Source of the DNA: JADJLQ01 sp031417835
GTDB lineage: Bacteria; Bacteroidota; Bacteroidia; Chitinophagales; Saprospiraceae
Direction: 5' to 3'
Length of the DNA stretch: 64,000 bases
Assembly: GCA_031417835.1 (NCBI GenBank)
Contig: JANOWJ010000166.1
Location: 4,217-68,216, forward strand
A program made the translations under genes and the position numbers. This document shows, piece by piece, positions 7,669-16,157 of this stretch. Within the stretch, counting starts at the first letter, position 1. The number at the start of each line of letters is the position of its first letter. The notes under the pieces were generated by a model. It did not search any database, was not told where the DNA came from, and was given only the letters and a program-made list of their open reading frames with translations.

Positions 7669-8196
7669 TACAAGTTGTGTATAACATTTATTATGGCATC
7701 TTTTGGGTGATGTTTACCAGATTGTCGATTTCGATAGCAAGTGTCCTTTAGCTTCCCTTTAAAATAGTTGGTTCAAATTCAACGGCACCAATATTCTTTG
7801 TGCCGACGAAACATAACATTTCCCATGGATTCATACTATTCGATGAGCGACCTTGCTGCGCCAACCAGATATTAATTATTTCATTGCATATCGTTCTAGC
7901 AATACATCTGCTAATAATCCTGGGAAACCTTTAAAGGTATCAAAAGCAGAATCTTTTTTGTTCCATGTAGGGAAGCCAAAGCTTCTCTGAATGGAGCTAA
8001 ATGTATGCTTCCATACACCATTCCGGCTGCTTAACCTAAGCTTTAAGGCTAGGGTTAAGCAAGTATTATGTTCACATCGCTTTAGCCTTGAACCAATTTC
8101 AGCCACCCAGAAGAATACAGAGCCTGCAATCTGAAAATTTTTCTCCCCCCAATTAAACGAATCACCTCTTCATCAGTCCAAGTAAAAAGTCTTCAT
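7669..8196. other. Intergenic, 528 bp, no supported gene
   Basis: The region contains an 8-base-arm inverted repeat, GCTTAACC (8029-8036) with GGTTAAGC (8053-8060). A 76-codon minus-strand ORF at 7876-8106 has no recognisable domain and looks like either a gene remnant or chance. Nothing else is supported. Confidence 0.5.
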
Positions 8197-9258
8197 ATGC
8201 GATTCACCCATTTATGCTTCGGAGTATTTTTTACAATACTGTTGACAGTATCATGCGATAAGTTCGTCCCTGTTCCTGTAGTTCCGACCGACTATTATTA
8301 TCCACCGTTGACAGGTAGTGCATGGGAGACAATAAGCCCTGCAGACCTTGGGTGGGATGTCACCGCACTCAATGACTTGATCCAATATGTGGATGCCAAC
8401 AATTCTACTGCGTTCATCATCTTATATAAAGGTAGAATTGTGACAGAAAAGTATTTTAGAGGATTTACTGCTACCTCTTCTAATCGTATCTTTTCAGCTA
8501 CTAAAAGTATTGCAGGATTTTTGACCGGACTTGCTCAAGAACAAGGCCAACTCGATATCTCAAAAAAAGTAAGTGATTATATAGGTACAGGCTGGTCCAG
8601 GGCTCCCGTATTTCGGGAAAATTTGATCACTGTAAAACATTTAATCACCATGACCAGTGGCTTGAATGAAAACTTGACCTATGATACGGTACCGGGTACG
8701 AAGTGGTATTATAATACTATAGCCTATCACAAAATCTACGAAGTCCTGGCTTCTGCATATGATCAGGATAATACAACATACACCAATGATCAATTATGGA
8801 GTAAAATTGGCATGCAACATTCTTTTTGGGATGAGGAACCCGGCGGGGGTCCTTCCATGTCGTGTTCCGGTAGAGATATGGCTCGATTTGGATTAATGAT
8901 GCTGGCCGGAGGCAAATGGAATGGATCCACTTTAATGAAAGATGCCGGTTATTTTAAATCGATGGTGAACTCATCACAAGCTTACAATGCAGCGTATGGA
9001 TATTTGTGGTGGTTAAATGGTAAGTCCAATTTTATGCTACCGGGTACATCAGGTACTCAATACAAAGGTGTACTCGTGGCCCAAGCGCCGACTGATTTAT
9101 GGGCAGCATTGGGTTATGGTGATAAAAAAATATATGTCGTCAAGAGTGAAGACCTTGTCGTGATCCGAAATGGAGCTCCATCTAATGCGCCCGTGACTTA
9201 TGCGCTTTCTAATTTTGATAATGAACTTTGGAAAAAACTGATGGCTGCCGTCAAGTAA
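8197..9258 (+). CDS. Serine hydrolase, beta-lactamase/class C esterase family, lipoprotein
   Basis: A member of the serine beta-lactamase-like superfamily (esterase or peptidase rather than proven beta-lactamase). The N-terminus is a lipoprotein signal with lipobox TVSC, Cys20 being the anchor, so it should sit in the envelope. The catalytic SxxK motif is S100-A-T-K103 and the YxN motif is Y171-Y-N173. The C-terminus ends with the usual helix (ELWKKLMAAVK). At 353 aa it is of normal length. The last 160 bases are duplicated at 10526-10686 as part of a large direct repeat. It converges on the large propeller/cytochrome gene. The substrate is unknown. Confidence 0.88.
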   Translation: MRFTHLCFGVFFTILLTVSCDKFVPVPVVPTDYYYPPLTGSAWETISPADLGWDVTALNDLIQYVDANNSTAFIILYKGRIVTEKYFRGFTATSSNRIFSATKSIAGFLTGLAQEQGQLDISKKVSDYIGTGWSRAPVFRENLITVKHLITMTSGLNENLTYDTVPGTKWYYNTIAYHKIYEVLASAYDQDNTTYTNDQLWSKIGMQHSFWDEEPGGGPSMSCSGRDMARFGLMMLAGGKWNGSTLMKDAGYFKSMVNSSQAYNAAYGYLWWLNGKSNFMLPGTSGTQYKGVLVAQAPTDLWAALGYGDKKIYVVKSEDLVVIRNGAPSNAPVTYALSNFDNELWKKLMAAVK

Positions 9259-9451
9259 TCTTATTCGTAAAGTTAAGGTGGACTTACTTAATAGAAAATC
9301 TCAAAACAAATGAGGTTCAAAAAAAACTCTGGCGTGTTCCAAAAAAAAATCCCGCCAAAATGCCGAAGCATTTCTAGGTTTTTACCCGGCAGCGAATTAA
9401 AACGTAGCGATTAACGCCAAGGATTTTTAGTTCTTTAGTGGTTTGCATTTA

Positions 9452-9659
9452 TTTTGTGCCATACGGCACAAAAGGTCCATGATCTTTTCTGGTCTTTACC
9501 GACATCAAAATCCTGACGGATTTAATCGATGGATTTGTTTTTAATTTCTACTTCAGCGGCGATGTTTTTAAGTTCTCGGGAGACATTGTCCAAATTATGC
9601 CGCTAGGCATAACATCTTGGTAAAAACAGTTGGAGCGTTCACTTGTGCCGTAGGCACAA
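9452..9659. repeat. Cluster of four small palindromes, copy A
   Basis: Four inverted repeats, each with arms meeting as CC-core-GG, lie in about 210 bases: TTTTGTGCC-ATAC-GGCACAAAA (9452-9473), AAATCC-TGAC-GGATTT (9508-9523), TTATGCC-GCTA-GGCATAA (9595-9612) and TTGTGCC-GTA-GGCACAA (9643-9659). The linkers contain related elements such as TTGGTAAAAACA and TGGATTTGTTTTTAATTTCTA. No coding capacity is apparent. It resembles intergenic palindrome clusters I associate with Bacteroidota genomes; the function is unknown. Confidence 0.75.
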
Positions 9660-9781
9660 AACCGCAGGGTTTGATGTATTCGGCCGCTTTGACTCAAAAA
9701 CTAAACACAGCTTCATTCTCATGCTAGCCTTGATAAAAAAACTTAGAATTATTATATCATAAGTTTAAATCCACCTCAGTA

Positions 9782-10117
9782 TTACTTATTACTGTTCAAC
9801 AAATATCCACTTAGATCAACTAATTCTTGGGCGGTCAAGCGTAAATCTCCAGCAGAAGGCATCAGGTTTTTTCATATTTTTTTCGGGTAAGAATACTGCT
9901 TAATGCCAAAGATTTGTTTTTTCCAGCCAAATCTTTTATGGTAATGGATTGTTTGTTTTCTGCTATCAAGAATCCTACATGCGACTGGCCATCAGTGGTC
10001 GTTATAGACCATGCTTCATAGCCAAAGACAATACCTGCGGATTGATTAACTAAAGCATCCAACAAACCCGGACGATCAAATTTATTATGTATTGCTTGCA
10101 GATTTGGGCCAATATCT
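9782..10117 (-). pseudogene. Truncated duplicate of the 3' end of the propeller/HEAT/cytochrome gene
   Basis: This is the copy-A duplicate of 11227-11563, encoding only the C-terminal 110 or so residues after the cytochrome motif. It lacks the CxxCH heme motif and has lost the frame near 9870, where one base is missing from the CTTTTTT run. Upstream of 10117 the sequence is unrelated. A chimeric ORF (9862-10227) that adds 38 unrelated residues in front is not considered a real gene. Confidence 0.85.
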
Positions 10118-10252
10118 TCCTCACATTTGTACCATATATTGCCGAAGCCAATCAATAATATAATATAGCAAAATAGTGTTTTTGGACTCTGGTGAAGATA
10201 GTTTAATCGAGTACTAGTGGCTCGCACCAGATTAATTAAAAGAGGCTAAAAA

Positions 10253-10280
10253 AAATCGGAGCACTTGACTACTCCGATTT
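10253..10280 (-). terminator. Intrinsic terminator-like hairpin in the duplication spacer
   Basis: The arms AAATCGGAG (10253-10261) and CTCCGATTT (10272-10280) form a perfect 9-bp stem with a 10-base loop. On the minus strand the stem is followed by eight T residues (10255 down to 10248). It would stop leftward transcripts coming from the large cytochrome gene. Confidence 0.7.
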
Positions 10281-10525
10281 GTTCCAAAAAGGATATTTCG
10301 AAGGTATTCCCTTGGAAATCTCGACTAATTAGACTGTAAAAATATGAGTTAAATATGATTTAATTCTTACACAATTCATATTAAAATTTATATCATTCAC
10401 AGAAGACTTGGAAGGAATAAATCAACATGTACATTATTCATTTCACTGAAAAAAAAGGATTTCGAGTTTTTCTGACCTGCTCCAGATCTTTCTTTTCTTT
10501 GACATATTTTCACAATTTAAAGATC

Positions 10526-10686
10526 TATGGGCAGCCTTGGGGTATGGCGATAAAAAAATATATGTCGTCAAGAGTGAAGACCTTGTCGTGATCCGACATG
10601 GAGCTCCATCTAATGCTCCTGTGACTTATGTGCTTTCTAATTTTGATAATGAACTTTGGAAAAAATTGATGGCTGCCGTCAAATAA
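10526..10686 (+). pseudogene. Truncated duplicate of the serine hydrolase 3' end
   Basis: This copy-B fragment encodes the last 53 residues of the hydrolase at 8197-9258, ending in ELWKKLMAAVK and a stop at 10684-10686, with a few substitutions (for example NGAP to HGAP and TYAL to TYVL). There is no start codon or catalytic motif. It is a by-product of the duplication. Confidence 0.9.
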
Positions 10687-10878
10687 TCTTATTCGTAAAG
10701 TTAAGGTGGACTTACTTAATAGAAAATCTCAAAACAAATGAGGTTCAAAAAAACTCTGGCGTGTTCCAAAAAACTCCCGCCAAAATGCCCAAGGATTTCT
10801 AGGTTTTTACCCAGCAGCGGATTAAAACGTAGCGATTAACGCCAGAGGTTTTTAGTTCTTTTGTGGTTTGCATTCATA

Positions 10879-11101
10879 TTGTTCCATGCGGCACAAAAGG
10901 AACAGGAACTTCTCTAGCCTTTACAGACATCAAAATCCTAACGGATTTAATCGATGGATTTGTTTTTAAATTTCTAGCAAAGCGGCAATGTGTTTGAACT
11001 CAAGGCAAGTGAAGTTCTCGTCAGACCTTGTCCAATTTATGCCGCTAGGCATAGCGTCTTGGTAAAAACAGTTGTAGTGTTCACTTGTGCCGTAGGCACA
11101 A
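10879..11101. repeat. Cluster of four small palindromes, copy B
   Basis: The equivalents of the copy-A palindromes are TTGTTCC-ATGC-GGCACAA with one mismatched pair (10879-10896), AAATCC-TAAC-GGATTT (10933-10948), TATGCC-GCTA-GGCATA (11038-11053) and TTGTGCC-GTA-GGCACAA (11085-11101). Three of four stems stayed perfect while the linkers drifted. Core bases changed from TGAC to TAAC and from ATAC to ATGC. Confidence 0.75.
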
Positions 11102-11226
11102 AACCGCATTGGGTTTGATGTATTCGGCCGCTTTGACTCAAAAACTAAAAACAGCTTCATTCTCCATGCTAGCCTTGATAAAAAAACTTAGAATTATTAT
11201 ATCATAAGTTTAAATCCACCTCAGTA

Positions 11227-14103
11227 TTACTTATTACTGCCCAGCAAATATCCACTCAGATCTGCTAATTCTTGAGCGGTCATGCGTAAATCTCCGGCAG
11301 AAGGCATCAGGCTTTTTTCATATTTTTTTCGGGTAAGAATACTGTTCAATGCCAAAGATTTGTTTTTTCCAGCCAGATCTTTTATCGTAATGGATTGTTT
11401 GTTTTCTGCTATCAAGAATCCTACATGCGACTGGCCGTCAGTGGTCGTTATAGACCATGCTTCATAGCCAAAGACAATGCCTGCGGATGGATTAACTAAA
11501 GCATCCAACAAACCCGGTCGATCAAATTTATTATGTATTGCTTGCAGATTTGGGCCAATATCTAGTCCGACTCCGCCCAATCGATGACAAATGCTGCATT
11601 TGGTGGCGAAAAGTTGTTTCCCATGATCACTATCATATTTTTGAGCAGCGATCACAGGGATGTTATAATTGAGTTCAGTTGAATCTGATTTGAAGTATTG
11701 TGATGCCTCGACCCTGATGCTGAGATTTTTGTTTGTCAACAATCTATGACTAATTTCTTTATATAATTCTTTCGGAAATTTATTGTTGGCTATACTAGCC
11801 AATACAATATTGCCTCCGATGGAATCCGATGCTAAATCCTGAGCATTCCATTTTTTTTCATCATACGGCAACTTAGCATCCATGATCTTACTCAACTTTA
11901 CTTTTTGCTCTGCCAGTTTTCGTTCAAAAGCAGGATTGCGATTCCATTTAGACCAATCATACAGATCATGCCATTCATTATTTTGACGGAATGCCAGCCA
12001 GTAAATCGCTAGCGAGGAGATATCGTCTGATTCATGTTTGGATAATTTCATCATGGCAGCCACCGCAGCTCGATCTTTTATAAATGCAAGCGCAGTCAAG
12101 CTTCTGGTCCGCTGAGGTAAAGTCAGTGCTGAGGAGGTTATCCTGGTCACTAAATGATCTATCTGGTCTACCGGATGCAATCTCCAGACTAATGCCTCTA
12201 AGCGATCATCCCATTGAATGACATCGCCTTGATCTGCATAGTACAGCCCGATCGCCTCCTTTAGAAAAGTAGACTCGCGGTCGGTCACGGATCTACATAA
12301 TGCCTCCAAATACCACTGGTCGACACCATTAAAATGTCGTAACGAAGTTAAGAGCAGTGGTTTTTTGATATCATATGGCAGGTGGCTTATACTATTGATC
12401 AACTCTCTCTGTATAAAAATGGAGGTATCTGCCAACAACTTTTTTGCGAGTGGGAGCATATCTACACCTGCGTTTCTCAATGCTCTATACGCCACAATCT
12501 TTGTATCAAGATCATCTCCCGCTAATAAAAGCTCTACTTCGTGAATACCCTCCGGCCCCATCATGGCGAGTGCCCAAATGGCTCTAGCTCTGTGATACGG
12601 ATTGGCATCACTCAAGATTTTTTTTATCGATGGGATATCTTGTGACTTTGATTGCAAGATTTGATTCAATGCAGCATACCGCACATTGATGGCCGGATTC
12701 ATAAGGGCTTGGAGTTGACCATGAGCAGAGCCTAAGTCCAGTACTGGTCTTTTAAGTTGCTTGCCTTTGGAAGTGACCCGATATATTCTACCAAATCCAG
12801 TCGAATCTTTCATTTGATGTCCCCCGACTACCGGATCATACCAATCAGCGATGTATATAGCTCCTTCTGTACCTACTGCTACATCACTAGGGCGAAACCA
12901 TTTATTCTGATCTTTATTTGCAGCCGTATCATTCCATACATAGCGTTCATTATCCAGGTTAAGCGAAGTTATAAAATTGATTCTGGGTCCAAGGTTATAG
13001 CCGGATTGATATCGGGTAGGGTGGTATGCAAAAATGGTATTCCGACCGGCTTCAGCACTTAATAACATGCCTCTATACTGCTCACCCAATGCATCGCTTT
13101 CATAATAAGTCACACCAGTCGGGGATCCAGCACCTGTGCGATCACCTACCGGCATGACCCCGGGATCCTCCTGGTGCCAGTGCGCGTCAAATATATCCTG
13201 ACCTGGTCGTTGATCGGCTTGCCACGATCTAGTGCCGTCCGTGCTAAAAAAACCTGCATTGCCTTCTTCGGGCAACCAGCTGGTGCGGCAGGCTACGACT
13301 TGATCGTCATTATCATTTTGCCATACATCGCCACGGCTATCGATGACCAGCTCATACGAATTTCTAAAATTATGCCCGATTACTTTAAGTCCGGTGCCGT
13401 CCGGTTTTATTTTCAAGGCCAGTCCGCCTACCCATACTTTACCATCATCACTTTTTTGATTCCCTTGATTGATTGTATTGTATGGCGAGCCACCGGTATA
13501 TTGACTTCCTGATCTCAATGTCCACCCTGCTCGGTCTGTCACCATATGCGGTCCTGCATTACCGGTATTAAAATATAAATGACCATCCGGGCCACCGACT
13601 ATCGCATGCAGGGAGTGATCGTGATCATGCCCGCCAAACCCGGTCAGAAAGATTTCTTTTTTATCGGGTTGGTCATCTCCATTTTCATCCGTGTATACGA
13701 TTAAATGGGGCGAGCACGATACATACACCTTATTCCCGATGACTGCAAGACCTACAGGAGCCACTAGATCGGTATCTTGAACAAATATTTTAGAGTGATC
13801 TGCGCTACCATCTTCGTCTTTATCCTCTAGGATCATCACTCGATCGCCTTGACTATGATGTAAGCCTTTGGTAGAGTCGTTATTAAAATTGCGATAATTT
13901 ACGGCTTCAGTCACCCACACTCTGCCTTTGGCATCTATATCTATGTTGGTAGGATTATAAAACAATGGCGATGCTGCCCAAAGTTTGACTTCAAGATCAT
14001 CAGGTGCCACGAGTGAAATAGAATCCTGGACGATTGGTTTTTGTATACAGGAATGAATGACCAAAAAAGTCAACAAAAACAGAAGTATAAGTTTATAATT
14101 CAT
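11227..14103 (-). CDS. Secreted beta-propeller/HEAT/c-type cytochrome protein (membrane-bound dehydrogenase family)
   Basis: The architecture is that of the putative membrane-bound dehydrogenase plus heme-binding domain proteins typical of Planctomycetes and Bacteroidota. ATG 14103 is preferred because it opens a lipoprotein signal (MNYKLILLFLLTFLVIHSC, lipobox IHSC); an upstream ATG at 14157 would add 18 residues before it. A beta-propeller with a calcium-binding-like DKDEDGSAD segment covers about the first half, HEAT repeats follow, and the C-terminus has a heme c motif CSICH (residue 854 of the longer form) and the conserved NPSAGIVFGYEAW tail. It is probably a periplasmic or surface oxidoreductase for sugars or alcohols. 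The substrate is unknown. Its 3' end is duplicated at 9782-10117. Confidence 0.85.
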   Translation of the reverse strand: MNYKLILLFLLTFLVIHSCIQKPIVQDSISLVAPDDLEVKLWAASPLFYNPTNIDIDAKGRVWVTEAVNYRNFNNDSTKGLHHSQGDRVMILEDKDEDGSADHSKIFVQDTDLVAPVGLAVIGNKVYVSCSPHLIVYTDENGDDQPDKKEIFLTGFGGHDHDHSLHAIVGGPDGHLYFNTGNAGPHMVTDRAGWTLRSGSQYTGGSPYNTINQGNQKSDDGKVWVGGLALKIKPDGTGLKVIGHNFRNSYELVIDSRGDVWQNDNDDQVVACRTSWLPEEGNAGFFSTDGTRSWQADQRPGQDIFDAHWHQEDPGVMPVGDRTGAGSPTGVTYYESDALGEQYRGMLLSAEAGRNTIFAYHPTRYQSGYNLGPRINFITSLNLDNERYVWNDTAANKDQNKWFRPSDVAVGTEGAIYIADWYDPVVGGHQMKDSTGFGRIYRVTSKGKQLKRPVLDLGSAHGQLQALMNPAINVRYAALNQILQSKSQDIPSIKKILSDANPYHRARAIWALAMMGPEGIHEVELLLAGDDLDTKIVAYRALRNAGVDMLPLAKKLLADTSIFIQRELINSISHLPYDIKKPLLLTSLRHFNGVDQWYLEALCRSVTDRESTFLKEAIGLYYADQGDVIQWDDRLEALVWRLHPVDQIDHLVTRITSSALTLPQRTRSLTALAFIKDRAAVAAMMKLSKHESDDISSLAIYWLAFRQNNEWHDLYDWSKWNRNPAFERKLAEQKVKLSKIMDAKLPYDEKKWNAQDLASDSIGGNIVLASIANNKFPKELYKEISHRLLTNKNLSIRVEASQYFKSDSTELNYNIPVIAAQKYDSDHGKQLFATKCSICHRLGGVGLDIGPNLQAIHNKFDRPGLLDALVNPSAGIVFGYEAWSITTTDGQSHVGFLIAENKQSITIKDLAGKNKSLALNSILTRKKYEKSLMPSAGDLRMTAQELADLSGYLLGSNK

Positions 14104-14185
14104 TCGATGTATTAATAATTTATAGTTTATAAAAAATCTTTGGATCAGACTAATCAATGTAGCTAAAGCAAGGGTTATTTTCTTA

Positions 14186-15046
14186 TTAATTCAGGTCCTG
14201 TAAAAATTTCAAATTATGTTGATAACTTTTTACGACATCACCATCCTTAGGCATTGCCCACTCGATCTGCATCCAACCATCACCTTTATAATCCATATGA
14301 GCTAAAGTATCGCAGATCTTTGGCCAATCCATAGTGCCTTGACCAAGCAACACCCCATTCTCTTTCATATGCAATTCACAAATGCTGTCCCGACCCAACC
14401 ATTTTAATTCTTTGATCACATCATTGCCCGCGTCGGCAGCATTGCGAAAATCATAGAATACTTTGACCGCCGGGGAGCCGACTTTTTGGATAATATCCAT
14501 ATGTTCCTCAGCAGTGAGGTAAGACTCGATGCCAAGGGTCACTCCCGCTTGTTCAGCTTTTGGAGCCACCAGCTTCAGTTTTCGGATGACTTCTTTTTTA
14601 CCTGCTTCGTCGTTGCGGAGATCATTTTTTGAGAAAAAAGCAAGCAAAACTGTGGACACCTTAAAGACTTGGGCTACCTCAATGCTATCGGACACCCACT
14701 GATCCGTACGAGGGTCAGATTTGTACGGCACCTGATTTAATTCGCCAATAGCCAGGCTCGAGATTTTTACCTTATTTTTTTTTGCTGCTTGGAGATAAGC
14801 CTCTTGAATAGTGGGTTGACGCAAGTGCAGATTATTGGCCACGCTACCCAGATTGACTTGGATACCGGCCAAGCCGATGCGACGAGCCAATTCTAATCCA
14901 CTGACATCCGCAGATTTGCCTATAGACCAATCGCAAGCTCCGATGTTAAGATTAGATTTTTTATCTGATGCAGCTAGACTGATAAGACCGGATTGGATCA
15001 GCGCAGTGATCAGTGCAGTTTGTTTGATTACTTCTCTTCGGGTCAT
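14186..15046 (-). CDS. Sugar phosphate isomerase/epimerase-like TIM-barrel protein, exported
   Basis: This 286-aa protein belongs to the xylose isomerase-like TIM-barrel (AP endonuclease family 2) superfamily, with barrel strands such as IGACDWSIG, GIQVNLGSV, LGIESY, VFYDFRNAADAGND and ELHMKENG. The N-terminus MTRREVIKQTALITALIQSGLISLAAS looks like a twin-arginine export signal, as often found in the periplasmic members. Acidic and His metal-ligand positions are plausible (Glu in GIESY, Asp in FYDFRN, His in ELHMKE). It follows the propeller/cytochrome gene's direction, 82 bp upstream of it, and may be co-transcribed. Such pairs are often seen in sugar-oxidation gene sets; the precise reaction is not known. 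Confidence 0.8.
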   Translation of the reverse strand: MTRREVIKQTALITALIQSGLISLAASDKKSNLNIGACDWSIGKSADVSGLELARRIGLAGIQVNLGSVANNLHLRQPTIQEAYLQAAKKNKVKISSLAIGELNQVPYKSDPRTDQWVSDSIEVAQVFKVSTVLLAFFSKNDLRNDEAGKKEVIRKLKLVAPKAEQAGVTLGIESYLTAEEHMDIIQKVGSPAVKVFYDFRNAADAGNDVIKELKWLGRDSICELHMKENGVLLGQGTMDWPKICDTLAHMDYKGDGWMQIEWAMPKDGDVVKSYQHNLKFLQDLN

Positions 15047-15092
15047 GATGCATTATCTTTTAGTTTAAGTTTACATTTTCATGGATGGTTAT

Positions 15093-16112
15093 TTATTGTT
15101 TGGTAGCTATACCCAGTACATCTTGAAGAAAGGTAGCTATTTCGCGTTTTACCCCGACTAAATCTTTACTTTTTATGGATGACCCTATCACATGACTGCC
15201 TGCATCAGCTAAGGCCACTTGCTTTTTTTTATCTTCTGGAGTTTGAATTGTATGGAACATGTCCAACATCGCATCAACTCGCACCACGGGATCTTGATGC
15301 GTTTTATCTTTAAAATAATACAATAATAAAGTAGGTTGATGTATTGCTTTGAAGGTGGCACTAGTCATACTTGTTTCTATAAGCTCCTGTAGCTGCACGA
15401 GAGCTTCGACTCGATATTTGGCATCCCAAAATCGGGCATAAAGCACTGTCGTGTCTTCGACAGTTTTATAAGGACTACCAATCACCTTTTTTGCGATTTC
15501 GAAGCCCCACGGATCATTCAATAACCAAGCGTTGGGGTCATTGATCGCAATATTGGGCGATAGCAGGACTTGAGCGTGGATCGTCGGATCATGAGCCGCT
15601 AACATCAGAGATAAGGTACCACCGGTAGATGTGGATAGGATGATCACCTTTTCACCTATTTGTTTCCCGATGGCTACAGCTTCTACTGCATCAGCCCATG
15701 CTGATGCGGCTGTAAAATTGAGTAGTGGGTCTGCAACAGCTCTACCGTGGTCAGCTAACCTAGCAAGGTACAGATTCATACCATACGTGGATGCCATCCA
15801 TCTATGTACAGGATTGCCTTCTTCATGGGAGGCAGAAAATCCATGCAGATATACTAGGGCGTATGGAGCTTTTTGTTTTGTTGAATCATTAACCCAAATA
15901 ATTTTTGCCTCATTGCCAGGCTTGATGGGAGCATCTTTTTTTTCTTTTTGAGCGATATAGGATTCCAAAGCAGCAGCATTTTGAGGTATAGCAGGTACTT
16001 CTTTTTTAAAGACAGGTTTGGAAGGGTGTGGACCTACCATAAACAGTAGCCCAATCAGGGCCAGGATACTTATCCCAGTCACAATAATTTTTTTCAGCAT
16101 AAAAAGTGACAT
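15093..16112 (-). CDS. Alpha/beta hydrolase, membrane-anchored or secreted
   Basis: The 339-aa protein has one N-terminal hydrophobic segment (IIVTGISILALIGLLFMVG), then an alpha/beta hydrolase fold: oxyanion region YLHGFSASHEEG, nucleophile elbow LSTSTGGT (Ser-Thr-Gly-Gly), and a late histidine in DAGSHVIG. It most resembles monoacylglycerol-lipase-like or carboxylesterase members. The first two possible starts (16112 and M5) differ by a few residues only. It lies 46 bp upstream of the TIM-barrel gene on the same strand. The substrate is not predictable. Confidence 0.8.
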   Translation of the reverse strand: MSLFMLKKIIVTGISILALIGLLFMVGPHPSKPVFKKEVPAIPQNAAALESYIAQKEKKDAPIKPGNEAKIIWVNDSTKQKAPYALVYLHGFSASHEEGNPVHRWMASTYGMNLYLARLADHGRAVADPLLNFTAASAWADAVEAVAIGKQIGEKVIILSTSTGGTLSLMLAAHDPTIHAQVLLSPNIAINDPNAWLLNDPWGFEIAKKVIGSPYKTVEDTTVLYARFWDAKYRVEALVQLQELIETSMTSATFKAIHQPTLLLYYFKDKTHQDPVVRVDAMLDMFHTIQTPEDKKKQVALADAGSHVIGSSIKSKDLVGVKREIATFLQDVLGIATKQ

Positions 16113-16157
16113 GAAGTTATCAAAAAAAATGTTTGGACTTTCAAATTATCTGCCAAT

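Larger units (their letters stand above)
9098..10117. repeat. Large direct repeat, copy A (about 1.02 kb)
   Basis: This copy contains the real 3' end of the serine hydrolase gene, an intergenic palindrome cluster and a 5'-truncated fragment of the 3' end of the propeller/HEAT/cytochrome gene. It matches 10526-11563 over its whole length with scattered substitutions and a net indel difference of 18 bases. The coordinate offset rises from 1428 at the left end to 1446 at the right end. The arrangement is that of a tandem duplication across the junction of two convergent genes. Confidence 0.9.
10526..11563. repeat. Large direct repeat, copy B (about 1.04 kb)
   Basis: The second copy of 9098-10117. 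Here the hydrolase end is the truncated member and the cytochrome gene end is the intact one. The copies are separated by 408 bases (10118-10525) that are unlike either gene. That spacer contains the terminator hairpin at 10253-10280 and otherwise nothing I can identify. Confidence 0.9.

Noticed and set aside
7876..8106. 76-codon minus-strand ORF in the gap before the serine hydrolase
   Set aside because: No recognisable family and no operon context; the start choice is arbitrary and it could be a decayed fragment, so it is reported only as part of the intergenic region.
9862..10227. 121-codon minus-strand chimeric ORF in repeat copy A
   Set aside because: It joins a truncated copy of the cytochrome-gene tail to unrelated spacer sequence and is a product of the duplication.
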